Positions 34,101 to 42,939 of a DNA stretch of 64,000 nt are shown piece after piece. The notes below the pieces were generated by a model. That model saw only the letters and a program-made list of their open reading frames with translations, was not told the origin of the DNA and did no database searches. The DNA lies in NCBI RefSeq assembly GCF_963678635.1, contig NW_026971009.1, forward strand, positions 46,001 to 110,000, written 5' to 3'. Position 1 is the first letter of the stretch. The number at the start of each line of letters is the position of its first letter. The DNA comes from Symsagittifera roscoffensis (Eukaryota; Xenacoelomorpha; Acoela; Convolutidae). The translations under genes were made by a program, and so were the position numbers.

Positions 34101-37100
34101 GTCAGCATTTTGATGTTTATCTCGTGTTCTGTGCTCAATTATCATGTTGTATCCATCCAAGCGAACTATACACCTCCCAATATAGCTCTGGTCCATTGAG
34201 TACGTTTTCAGCCAGCTTAGTGCTCGGTTGTCGACTCGCAGCTTGAAGGGCTCACTGCCTAGGTATGCTCTGTATTTTTCGACAAAGGTGACCACCGCGA
34301 ACATCTCTGCTTTCGGTGCTCCGTACTTCATTTCTGTGTCACTTAGGACCTTGCTCCCGTATGCTATTGGTCTCAAGACTGTCTTCCCATTCCATTCTTG
34401 TTCTTGATGGAGAATCCCAGAAATGGCGACTACTGACGCGTCCGTGTCTAGCACGTACATCCCCTTCTCTGTCGGCATACCCAGTACTGGTGCCTCACAT
34501 AGCTCTTTCTTTATTCTCTGGAATGACTCTTCTGCCGCGTTGTTCCACGTGAACTTCTTGCCCTTATGTCTCATTAGTTGTTGCATCGGGTATACCTTGT
34601 CCGCATAGCCCTTGATGAATTCTCTATAATAGTTGGCGAAACCCAGGAAGCTCATCAGCTGGTGCTCCGTCTTCGGTGATTTCCAGGTTAGGACTGCTTC
34701 CACGGCGTCTGGATCAGGTCTAATGCCGTGCTTATCTACCATCCTTCCCAAGTATTTAATCGAGTCCTTGAGTATCTCGCACTTTGATGGTTTACACTTC
34801 AGCCCCGATCTCTTCATGCACGCGAACACCTCGTCAAGCCTCTCGATGTGGTCTTCTAGTGTCGGCGTCGCTATTACCACGTCGTCCACGTAGCACATTA
34901 CCAGGTTGCCGTACTTCTTCGTCACGCCTATCAACGCGTGTGCCATCAGCCGCTGAAACGTGGCTGTTGCATTGCAGAGTCCAAACGGCATCCGTTTCCA
35001 TTGAAACAGACCCAACTCGCAGGCGAACCCTGTCTTGTCCCTGTCTTGCTTCCTTAATGGTACCTGCCAAAAAGCCGAGCCTAAATCAAGAGTCGTAAAA
35101 AATTTTGCATCACCTAACTTCGAGAGGCTCTCATCAATTCTAGGTATGGGATAGGCATCCTTCACCGTGACGGAGTTCAGGTATCGAAAGTCACAACAAA
35201 ACCTTAACTGGTCGCCTTTCTTTTTGGCCATCACTACTCCACACGCCCACGGTGACTTGGATGGTTCTATCATGTCATACTCTAGTAACGTTTCGATTTC
35301 TTTTCTACACGCGTCCGATTTGTGTGGGGTCATGCGCCTCGCCCCCTCCCTGTGTGGTACCGCGTTTTCCTCAAGTTCAATTTCATGTTCAACAAAATTA
35401 CAACACCCGATATCCGCCTTATGCCTTGAAAAGACCTCCTCGTTTCGCTCTAGTACGTCCTTGATAGCTTCGAGCTGTTCATCTTTCAGTTTGCCCCTTA
35501 AATGTTCAATCTCCGGCAGAACCGGTTTATCAATTTGCATTTCATCTAGTGTGGGTCGCTCTGGAAAGTTCGAACAGCTCGAAAGCCCATCGTCCGTTTC
35601 TGACTTAAGTGATTTGATAAGACCTGAAGAATCTTTTATTCTCTGCAATCGTCTCAAGATACAAATTTTGTCCCTGTGGTTGGGACAATCAACAACTTCA
35701 TTTTGTTTTGAGTTTTCAATTGTTTCATATCGAGTTTTAACCGGTAAAGCATATCCCAGCTTCCTCCCTCTCTGTATCGTGATCGGTATATCAAGGGTAT
35801 TCAACAAGACACTGACGCAGAGGCCGCTCTTCGTTATCGAAAATGATCTTCCTAAAACAGCAGCGCTTTGACTATTAGGATTTGGAACTATACACACTTG
35901 CTTGTTGTCACTTAGTTCATTATAATTTTTCATCCTCAAGCTTACGATTGCCGCTTCATTAGCTTTTAACCTCACTCTCCTACTCAAGAATACCGGTGCT
36001 TTGTTTTCATTTGCCATTATTAAATTTACCGGTTTGATTGCGTACCTCCTATCCGGGTTCCGTATCCTGAACATTGCATTATTTAGATCAATCGTTACGT
36101 CGAAATTCCTGATGAAGTCTCTGCCCAAAATGAATTGGTCAGATTCATCTAGGTTTTCTACCACGATGAAGCTCATCCACAGGTTACGTTCCCCCAAATT
36201 GAGAGCTATTATCGGCGTCCTGCCCAACACCCGAAGGGCCCCTTTGTTTGCAGCTGACAGCCGTATTCTAGAGTCTATCAAGTCACCTTTGTCAAAGCCC
36301 ATTTTTTCCCATGTTTCGATTGGTATGACGCTCAAGACTGCTCCCGTGTCGAGTAATCCACGTAACTGAGTCTTTTTGCCATTTATGTCTAGCACGTGCC
36401 CTGTCACGTCTGCTTCCGTCCCGATGTGCATTGCATCTTCTTCGAGCATAGCGCAGTGTCCAATCGATCTTACTTTCAATTCTTCTTTCCCTACATAGAT
36501 TTGTCCAATTAGGTCTTCGTCGCATGTTATCATCGTCTTTGTATAGATGTTGATTCCATCTATATTTAGCATGACCTCGTGTGGACCATAAGCTTCAGTG
36601 TACCTATTATCAACACGTACCGATTTGCTGCCCCCTCTCGTGAGTAGTGCCCTGAGCGCTCTAGAAGTCGTTTGTGGACTTATTCCACTCAAGTAGTCTG
36701 CATACACGTCAATGTGCATTATCGTCTGGTCGCTCGGCTCGCTCAAGTTTCTGGTTACCTCGTGTCCGCCCACTGTGATTATCGACATTATTCTTGCTCC
36801 GATTTTCGATATCCCAAAAGGTTTACCTGTCACCATTTTCACGGTGTTACAATTCCCGGTCTTCATTGAGCCCGTTCTAGCCTCTGGTATTGAGTTCGAT
36901 CCGGTTAATGCTTCGTTAAAATTCTGTCTTTCGATCTCCAACTTTAGTCGTTGCTCTATTTCTTTCGCAGCCAGATCTTGTTTCACTTTGGCAATTGCTT
37001 CCGTCGCCGCTTTCTCATAATTTATCTCTAGAGAGCTTCCGGCCGCGGACTCTAACGCACCGCTAACATGTGTAACAGCTTTCACTGTCTTCGTCGGCAA

Positions 37101-37607
37101 TTCGGTGTTTGGTGCCCCCAAGTTCCTAGATTCAAACTCGTTTTGCCTGTTCCGCTGATTCTGCACCGCCGCTAATGCCAACTTATGTTTGGGGTGATTC
37201 TGGTCCTTGACCGCTTCCCAGAACAAGGGACAATCCATTCTGAAGTGCCCCTCCTGATTACAGAAGAAGCATCTGGCGCCTATCTTGATGATCAAGCCAT
37301 TATAGTACTCGTGTTCCTCCATCTGGCTCATATCCTCTTCATCCGGTGCATAACCTAGGCTCTTCATGCCTTGTTTGTACGTTGTGCAGTCAGCCACATG
37401 ATGATCCGCTGACCCGCAGTTCGCGCATGATCTACGCTTGTCCATATCATCTCTAGGTTTGTACCATGATGACCTCTGGGGTTGGCTTCCCCCTTGCGTG
37501 TTCCTGTTTTCGGAATATGAGTACTTCTTAGGTTTCATCAGCATGTATTCTCTTGATTTCTGTCTCATTTCTTCTGGGGTGGGTGCGCTGTCCTTCGACA
37601 ATGTGTA
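31107..37607 (-). CDS. pol: Gypsy-2 Pol polyprotein: nucleocapsid knuckles, protease, RT, RNase H, integrase
   Basis: It is in the same frame as gag, directly after a UAA codon. Counting from 37601, it shows two CCHC knuckles (CANCGSADHHVADC and CFFCNQEGHFRMDC), an aspartic protease (LLDTGAV, Asp418) and RT (FTTLDLGSAFW, YVDD at 904-907). RNase H (LDTDASV, about 1054) and a linker with LSGE and SGEW motifs follow. The integrase has the zinc-binding HDQMGHQG...C-x2-C (about 1590), VVQID, SDNG and LVERQ as D, D, E (about 1658, 1718, 1755) and the GPFMITEV domain. About 170 residues beyond the integrase have no known domain and end LSGEWG. The polyprotein is longer than usual at about 2,165 residues. 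It has all catalytic motifs and no break, so the copy may be active. The first ATG codons are at 37568 and, before the knuckles, in the conserved DDMDKR. Expression is by readthrough or restart. Confidence 0.95.
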   Translation of the reverse strand, partial: YTLSKDSAPTPEEMRQKSREYMLMKPKKYSYSENRNTQGGSQPQRSSWYKPRDDMDKRRSCANCGSADHHVADCTTYKQGMKSLGYAPDEEDMSQMEEHEYYNGLIIKIGARCFFCNQEGHFRMDCPLFWEAVKDQNHPKHKLALAAVQNQRNRQNEFESRNLGAPNTELPTKTVKAVTHVSGALESAAGSSLEINYEKAATEAIAKVKQDLAAKEIEQRLKLEIERQNFNEALTGSNSIPEARTGSMKTGNCNTVKMVTGKPFGISKIGARIMSIITVGGHEVTRNLSEPSDQTIMHIDVYADYLSGISPQTTSRALRALLTRGGSKSVRVDNRYTEAYGPHEVMLNIDGINIYTKTMITCDEDLIGQIYVGKEELKVRSIGHCAMLEEDAMHIGTEADVTGHVLDINGKKTQLRGLLDTGAVLSVIPIETWEKMGFDKGDLIDSRIRLSAANKGALRVLGRTPIIALNLGERNLWMSFIVVENLDESDQFILGRDFIRNFDVTIDLNNAMFRIRNPDRRYAIKPVNLIMANENKAPVFLSRRVRLKANEAAIVSLRMKNYNELSDNKQVCIVPNPNSQSAAVLGRSFSITKSGLCVSVLLNTLDIPITIQRGRKLGYALPVKTRYETIENSKQNEVVDCPNHRDKICILRRLQRIKDSSGLIKSLKSETDDGLSSCSNFPERPTLDEMQIDKPVLPEIEHLRGKLKDEQLEAIKDVLERNEEVFSRHKADIGCCNFVEHEIELEENAVPHREGARRMTPHKSDACRKEIETLLEYDMIEPSKSPWACGVVMAKKKGDQLRFCCDFRYLNSVTVKDAYPIPRIDESLSKLGDAKFFTTLDLGSAFWQVPLRKQDRDKTGFACELGLFQWKRMPFGLCNATATFQRLMAHALIGVTKKYGNLVMCYVDDVVIATPTLEDHIERLDEVFACMKRSGLKCKPSKCEILKDSIKYLGRMVDKHGIRPDPDAVEAVLTWKSPKTEHQLMSFLGFANYYREFIKGYADKVYPMQQLMRHKGKKFTWNNAAEESFQRIKKELCEAPVLGMPTEKGMYVLDTDASVVAISGILHQEQEWNGKTVLRPIAYGSKVLSDTEMKYGAPKAEMFAVVTFVEKYRAYLGSEPFKLRVDNRALSWLKTYSMDQSYIGRCIVRLDGYNMIIEHRTRDKHQNADSLSKKTEFYERQEQREADRPEIKDGFSFMDKETYDSLPLTRWLDKSGKPIEDHPELPKEPLEKTILKKNRGIPIGIMLKSKIVRETLKAKGYDLIQVEEGTVRIDVDLMRLLEKLSDNKPVIQGKGQEAPELTILRREETVNNTDVSKGSITDSKEVVRSLVEKIPEKILEQTKVRDKKVTFREEIEHLGLDQESGEWYRFMEEDGTGEGKLSGERKEWDEDSDESSEDQDSLCMILAEEKMRQHDRELQTDPSSGTYNLEIQEVRGSEELEKIAVSRKPLRELSCNSNVRTNLVPEDDMKIVKRMICVKLSDDTHNPGEMNGQIMALKEHVKARYRLSDLIRAQKNDKMTSNLSKWIHSGVKEKGELEEDSYKILSQFYKEKRDLLYHTAEGVVACKRRDEEKILHKHNLIILPQLYQTEVLFRSHDQMGHQGIDKVQQRILHRFDWPGMRKACERWVNACLACLQVKDPRKMKFPLKSVESSEFNEVVQIDHQKICMTESGYNQILVIIDHFTKLAEAVPCQTASAEETCDHLITHWISRYGCPMTFQSDNGKAFVGDLTKELMKRSHIAQAHSTTYHPQTNGLVERQNRTLVNMLRVYCSRYMTDWDKYLPQVVGAYNSTQHSTTGISPFMMLTGRERAMPITFFYPEYEGKRTSPQAYVKEAIKRQQELNELCRRNTAQAQMRQRKKYDEKILRAKPYEVGQYVWVFQNVIPPKGTKKLLKKWRGPFMITEVHQQGRFYRLSTGRAAHYENLKPHVPSPEDWCLPKDMEGLEYLVVEPACEVNEKGTREKNDGNENLSLDDNEKIEVESDAGSFVEEDWNDPEQNEVPKWMEPDRPTPPETRTGNRKRTGMRYNRYGDDFLIDKIQPDKLGDELLSAGELEAGEEWQVIDDGGHYPQDDYSTPELETDLEQSEIERRENTNLRILEWMRDVKDESHEGQSIQQVDISAANYMKTEDPLFGWTATDRPLDIPKDNSDPTTSTGTSINILSGEWG

Positions 37608-37610
37608 TTA
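37608..37610 (-). promoter_or_regulatory. In-frame UAA between gag and pol of Gypsy-2
   Basis: Gag ends ...MLAT-stop and pol goes on in the same frame with YTLSKD. The usual frameshift between gag and pol is therefore absent. Stop-codon readthrough or reinitiation would be needed. The Gypsy-1 relative also has a single in-frame TAA between gag and pol, about 20 codons further downstream. Confidence 0.6.
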
Positions 37611-39317
37611 TGTTGCTAACATTGTCCTTAAGTCATCACTTTTCACCCCATCGATGAACTTCGAGGCAATGCTAAAGTTCCGTCTATTTGTCGACTCCTC
37701 TGGGTCACTCCTCCTTCTCAAGCTCTCGAGGTCATCTAGGAACCGATCTATTGACTCGTCGTCCCTCTGCCTTCTTTTTTCAAATCGCATCATCGCTTGG
37801 TGGCCTTTCATGCCTGACCCGAATCGATTCAGCAATATCTCGAAGATCTTGTCCGCGGTATCGCGTTCTTCCTCCTTCTTTGCGACCACGCATTTTAATG
37901 CCGTTCCTTCCAAGTTGCTCAGTATGGCTGTACATGCTTGCCTTTCGTCACTCAAGTTATCTTGCTCTAGATGTAATCTCATCACTTCCACCCAAGTGTC
38001 AATGCATCCATCGGAGTCGTCTTTGAATTCCTTTGGCTTCTTGAATGTCTTTCTTGTTTTCCCCTCTCTCCTCTCGCTCGAGTCAGTGTTCCTCGTGGCG
38101 AAGGCCTCTAGAGTCCTGTTCATCATCTCCCAAGTGCTGGCCCATGTCATAGCATCCGGTCCTGTGTTGCTGTTAGCTGTTGAATCTCCCGGAGCAGTCG
38201 TTGTATTCGACGTTCCATTCTTCATTATTGTTTTCGCAGCTGTTGGTGCTATGCTTATCGCATCCCTGGTTAAGGGCAACGGTGTCGATTGTCGTTTGTT
38301 CCTTTGTGGTTCTGCAAAGTCAACTCTGGTGCCTTGCGTGCGATCCACTGCCGGTCTTTCTTGTGGAGTAGAACCTCTCAGGATTGCATCCAACTTCGCC
38401 TGTATTGCACACGAACTCTCGGCTTGACTCTTGCTCATTGTGTCCATTCTCCTTTCCAGGCTCCCTAATTGGCTGTTAACATCATCATATCGGTTCTTCA
38501 ACTGTTGCATGTCTGTTTTGATGTTCTTTTCTCGTTCTTCATTGGTGGCTTCTACCTTGTCTGACATCTCCTTGAGTCTCTCCTCTGTTGCCTTAGCCAG
38601 GTTAAAATAACTGTCTAGATACTCGTGCTTGTTGTATCTTATTTCCTTTTTTATCACCTCTCTGTCTTCTTCACTGTTCTTAAGTCTTTTGTCGATCTGA
38701 TTTAATTTCGCCAACAAGTCGCCCAGCTCAATGGTAGTCTCTTCATGGTCAGCCGTGAGTTTCTCTTCGGCCTTAGCCTCTGCTTTAGCTTGTTCCTCAT
38801 TCTGGCCGGTTTCTGTCGTTTTCGTGCTCACTGTACCAAATGTTCGTGCTCTTTCTGCTTTTGGTTCTTCAGTCACGTTTTCTTTCGTTTTTATTCCGAA
38901 CATTATTCCCAATTTTTCCGTAAAAGATGTCCTCTTTACTTGAGAGTCTTCTTTCACCGTTTCTTCGGTGTTGCCTATTGCATCTTCCGCGTCATCTATC
39001 GGTGAGAACTCTATGGGTTTCTGGTTCGGTTCCTCTGCATTGGGCATTGGAGTTGACTCTGTCGCCATCTTCCTTGTTTCATCCACACTTTGATCTGGTG
39101 TCTCTAGATCAATCTCGATGGTGGGTTCTACTCGCTCCCCTTCCGTGCCCTCTTTCGCCCTGTTCTCCGCTGTACTCCTTGTGCTGACCATGTTAACTGA
39201 AAAGTTCGTCTTCGTTATCTTTGGGCCCGTTGATGTCGTTCCGCGCAGCGATGAATTATATTTCGTGTTTGATCCACTTGACCTTTTTTCGAGCACCGGT
39301 ACCCTACTCCGCCTCAT
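37611..39317 (-). CDS. gag: Gypsy-2 Gag protein (569 aa)
   Basis: It starts at ATG 39317 and ends at the UAA at 37608. The N-terminus is basic, followed by a Ser/Thr/Glu-rich stretch with little order. Residues about 175-300 are a charged coiled coil. Residues about 430-569 are a capsid-type gag domain (CIDTWVEVMRLHLEQDNL, FEILLNRFGSG, FIDG) as in Ty3/Gypsy gag. No CCHC knuckle is present; the nucleic-acid-binding knuckles lie after the stop, in pol. Gag without readthrough should therefore form a capsid without a zinc-knuckle nucleocapsid. It should assemble the particle in which reverse transcription occurs. Confidence 0.9.
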
Positions 39318-39589
39318 TATTTCTATTTACAACTGCTTCTATTTACAATTTTATTATATACACGATTCTATTCTAAGGGTAAAAAAAAATATTTTTTGTG
39401 GTAACAAACTCTGTACAACGTGTTAAAAACCTTATCCAATTCTCTTTCTAAAACCTCCGAAAAATTTTCCTTAATTTGGTCTTAACCCTACCTATTTCGA
39501 TTTGTCTTATTCTGTCTTAAAACGCACTTGTTGTAATTTGACTTCAATTTCTATACCGTCCCAAGACTATTCGTCACTATCACAGTACT
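39318..39589 (-). other. Gypsy-2 leader next to gag, non-coding
   Basis: An AT-rich stretch between the tandem array and the gag start. Nothing else was recognised. Confidence 0.4.
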
Positions 39590-40292
39590 CTCCGCTAGTG
39601 TCCTAAGACCCTTGTACCAAGGCCACTGTTCCAAGACTACTGTCCCAAGACTAGTGTCCCAAGACTACTGTCCCAAGACTAGTGTCCCAAGGGTAGTGTC
39701 CCAAGACCAGTGTCCCAAGGCTAGTGTCCCAAGACTACTGTCCCAAGACTAGTGTCCCAAGGCTAGTGTCCCAAGACTACTGTCCCAAGGGTAGTGTCCC
39801 AAGACCAGTGTCCCAAGGCTAGTGTCCCAAGACCACTGTCCCAAGACTAGTGTCCCAAGGCTAGTGTCCCAAGACTACTGTCCCAAGACTAGTGTCCCAA
39901 GGGTAGTGTCCCAAGACCAGTGTCCCAAGGCTGGTGTCCCAAGACTAGTGTCCCAAGACTAGTGTCCCAAGACCACTGTCCCAAGACCACTGTCCCAAGA
40001 CCCTGTCCCAAGACCCCTGTCCCAAGACCCCTGTCCCAAGACCCTGTCCCAAGACCACTGTCCCAAGACCCTGTCCCAAGACCCTGTCCCAAGACCCCGT
40101 CCCAAGGCCACTGTCCCAAGACCACTGTCCCAAGACCCTGTCCCAAGACCACTGTCCCAAGACCCTGTCCCAAGACCCTGTCCCAAGACCACTGTCCCAA
40201 GACCCTGTCCCAAGACCACTGTCCCAAGACCCTGTCCCAAGACCACTATCCCAAGACTGCTCTGTCCCAAGACTTCTTCGGTCTTGTCCCAA
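39590..40292. repeat. Short tandem repeat array in Gypsy-2 leader (TGTCCCAAGAC units)
   Basis: About 50 copies of TGTCCCAAGAC plus 2-5 variable bases. The left part mostly has CTAG or TACT tails; the right part has CCCC or CACT tails. It is open in several frames on both strands, which gives false ORFs. It lies in the same place (leader, before gag) as the repeats of Gypsy-1 and the BEL/Pao element. Confidence 0.95.
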
Positions 40293-41117
40293 TACTCGTC
40301 ACGGAGTGTCTTCCTCGTTGTAGGGTCTTCTTGAATCACCGTACCTTGTACCACCACTCAAGCTCTAGTAAAATTTTCCCAAAAACCCTCTCTTAAAAGC
40401 CAAATGCTGACCCCCTCTTCTTTTTGGTTGTTTCTATTTCAATGTAGGTGCGCAGGTATCTTGTGATCACCTGTTCGTATAAAACCAAACACAAATCCTC
40501 ACTAAAATGCAACAAAAATCTAAGTAAGAAAAATAATAAAAACAGAAAAATGAGCCCACCTGAAATTCAAAGGTGACCAATGTCTACCTTTCGTCTAAAA
40601 AAAAAATGTCTGGTACCTAATTGCCACGCGTTTTCCTCCCCCCACTAGTGATCTTATGGGGTATCACAAAAGCTGTCTATATCCGGTCCCCCCTACCAAA
40701 CCAACCAGCGTACCAGTCTTAACTCGAGTTGAATTTTGGATCTCCACCTAATATTACCAACGCGTGTTAATTTCTAATGTAACTAAGTCAACGATGTCGA
40801 CTAATTAGTTACTCTAATTTCCCCCTTTTTACAATTTACAACCGCCAACCTCTAACTTAACCAGCCCCCCTTCTAACCTCCCCCCTTTCTAGCCCCCCTT
40901 CTTAAGCCTAAAAATTACTTTAAGCGCCGGGTGCTAAACTTCTCAAGAGAAAACCGTAGACCTGTTTCCAGGCCTGCTCAAGTAAAAACGTTCCTCAAAA
41001 CTGGGGGATTTCGCTTATCCAATTTTACACTTATCTCTTATAATGTAATGTGGATTCTAACGATACCCGTTCTGCCCAACTCGAGAACTCGAGAATTGCC
41101 AAATCCTTCTTGGCTGC

Positions 41118-41315
41118 TTTCCCACTCGACTGGTCACCTGTTCCAGTCCAGTCTCCTATTGGTTCAGCCAAGTGTCCCTGAACCACTTTCCCACTCGGCT
41201 GGTCACCTCTTCCAGTCAAGTCTCCTATTGGTTCAGCTCAAGTGTCCCTGAACCACTTTCCCACTCGGCTGGTCACCTCTTCCAGTCAAGTTTCCTATTG
41301 GTCCAGCTAAGTTCC
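41118..41315. repeat. 67-bp direct repeat, about three copies
   Basis: Each copy contains CCCACTCGGCTGGTCACCT, CCAGTCAAGT and CTATTGGTTCAGC. CTATTGG includes a CCAAT box on the minus strand, the transcribed strand. The copies differ by a few bases. A role in transcription or packaging is only a guess. Confidence 0.8.
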
Positions 41316-41770
41316 AAGCTATCTGAAAACCCTTGACAACGCCCCACTTCGGGCACTTTATTCAGTTTACTGGTTTAAATTGCTAGGTTGATCGAAACGA
41401 TCGAACTTGTAAAACAGTATGGGTATACTATTTAATTAATATAAAGGTTTGATCCAACTAATCTGGTGTCTAAGTCACTGTCTTTTTTCGTTTTATGGTT
41501 TTTGTTCCTTTTTCTATTCTTTTTTGGTTTTTGTTTTGCTTTTTGTCTTTTTGCTCGTGTTTTTGTCCCCCTAGTTGCCCCCCTTTACTCGGTTAGCTAA
41601 GCCTCGTTCGGAGAGCGCACCAGGAAATTTTCTCGAGTTTTCTTAAAAAGCTATCACGGTACAACCGGAAGGTTTGCACGTTCCTGTCGAACCGTACCGC
41701 CGGTACTCTAGAATGGGCATTCAGCCCGAAGCTGTCTCAAGTGGGTTCGACTCCGTAGTCTTGATGTCGT

Positions 41771-41788
41771 AAACACCCAGGAGCGCCA
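41771..41788 (-). other. Candidate primer binding site of Gypsy-2
   Basis: On the minus strand, 11 bases after the 5' LTR, the sequence reads TGGCGCTCCTGGGTG. It starts with TGG as a site for a tRNA 3' CCA end should. The gap is longer than usual, so the call is tentative. Confidence 0.4.
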
Positions 41789-41799
41789 TAAAAACACTA

Positions 41800-42686
41800 T
41801 GTAACATTCGTCTACTGCAGTCACACATGAGGCTTAAGAAAAATAGGCCCTATAACCACTGGCTCAAGGGTCAGGGACACTATCTCTTGTGTTTTCCCAC
41901 CTCAAGAACGGTCGGAGCCAGTTCGGTTCGCTTGTGACATGAGACTACGACCCGTTACAGCTTAAAGGCTACTACTAAAATATCCCCCCACTCTAGAATT
42001 AAGAACGTCCCCATACTTAGGTCTCTAGATACCCAAAATACATGAACGCCGTTAAAAACCGGGTTGGAACAATCCGTTAGGTTACTTTTTATTAGACAGT
42101 GTGACTTTGATCCATTTCAGATGGATCAACCTAAAACTCGCCTTACCTCAACATAACAATCATAAAACACACTCTAGAAATTTAAATTAAGGACTCACAT
42201 GTTGATGCGCTCAAGCACAGGAAGTAATTAAATGGGTGAGCAACTCTAGAATTAACTAAAGTAACTAGATAAGTTCAATGTTTATCAGTTTGAATGGTAA
42301 GGGTAAGTTTGAACTCAAGAACGAAGTTTTATGTGGACCATTGGGACACTCAAGCTGTCCACCTTTCCGTCGAAGGTTCACTCTGGTCCAGTTCGAATAA
42401 TTGCTCTCTCGGGAATACTCTGTCTTCTATTTTCAGATAGGACAGCTCTACTCTTGTTCACTATGATGGAAATTGCGAATAGCAATTTCCCACTCGTTTT
42501 TTATCTGACAACTTTCCCGCAATTGTTCTAAAATTGTTCTGATTTCTTTTTCTGATTTTCAGTTATCGCGAGAAAATCGTGCATGACATGTTCCATTCGA
42601 AATTTTGAAAAATTAAATTTCACTTCAAAATCAAGTATTTTCTGCTCTTCTCAAGGTCAAACTTCCAAATATGACCGACTGGCACA
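41800..42686 (-). repeat. 5' LTR of Gypsy-2
   Basis: This 887-bp LTR looks identical to 19792-20678. On the minus strand it lies upstream of the leader and gag and should hold the promoter. The right side abuts GTTGTGTTGC of the host DNA. Confidence 0.95.
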
Positions 42687-42939
42687 GTTGTGTTGCTTTT
42701 TAGCCTTTCTGCCAAAATGGGCGCTTCTGACGTTTCTGAGAATTGTTACGTCATCATTTCGAAAATTTAAAATTTAGGAATTTCCAAATCCTTCAGCCTT
42801 CACGATTTGTCCAATCGCTCGAATAACGTTTTTATTCCTTCTAAATCACCAATTCGGAAGGTTCGCTGCTAAAAACTCCGAAACTGCAGAGATTGCATTT
42901 TGTCCATTCTGGTCGAATGTCACAAATTTTGAATGACCG

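Larger units (their letters stand above)
40293..41799 (-). other. Gypsy-2 leader next to 5' LTR, non-coding
   Basis: About 1.5 kb without a convincing gene. It includes C-rich runs (40.85-40.92 kb), a 67-bp repeat (41118-41315), T-rich sequence (41480-41570) and the candidate primer binding site next to the LTR. Confidence 0.5.
19792..42686 (-). mobile_element. Gypsy-2: intact giant (about 22.9 kb) Ty3/Gypsy-type LTR retrotransposon with macrodomain and SGNH-hydrolase cargo
   Basis: The ends are two 887-bp direct repeats (19792-20678 and 41800-42686) with TG...CA termini and no difference that I could see. On the minus strand the order is 5' LTR, leader, gag, in-frame stop, pol, macrodomain ORF, giant ORF, polypurine tract and 3' LTR. 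All ORFs are uninterrupted. GTTGT follows the right end, and GTTGT plus one T precedes the left end, so a 5-bp target duplication is likely but off by one base. Gypsy elements are usually 5-10 kb. Metazoan giants exist, for example the Burro elements of planarians, but I do not claim identity with them. Confidence 0.92.

Noticed and set aside
39889-40396. Open frames made of repeated Val-Leu-Gly-Gln or Pro-Lys-Thr units
   Set aside because: They are translations of the TGTCCCAAGAC tandem array in the Gypsy-2 leader.
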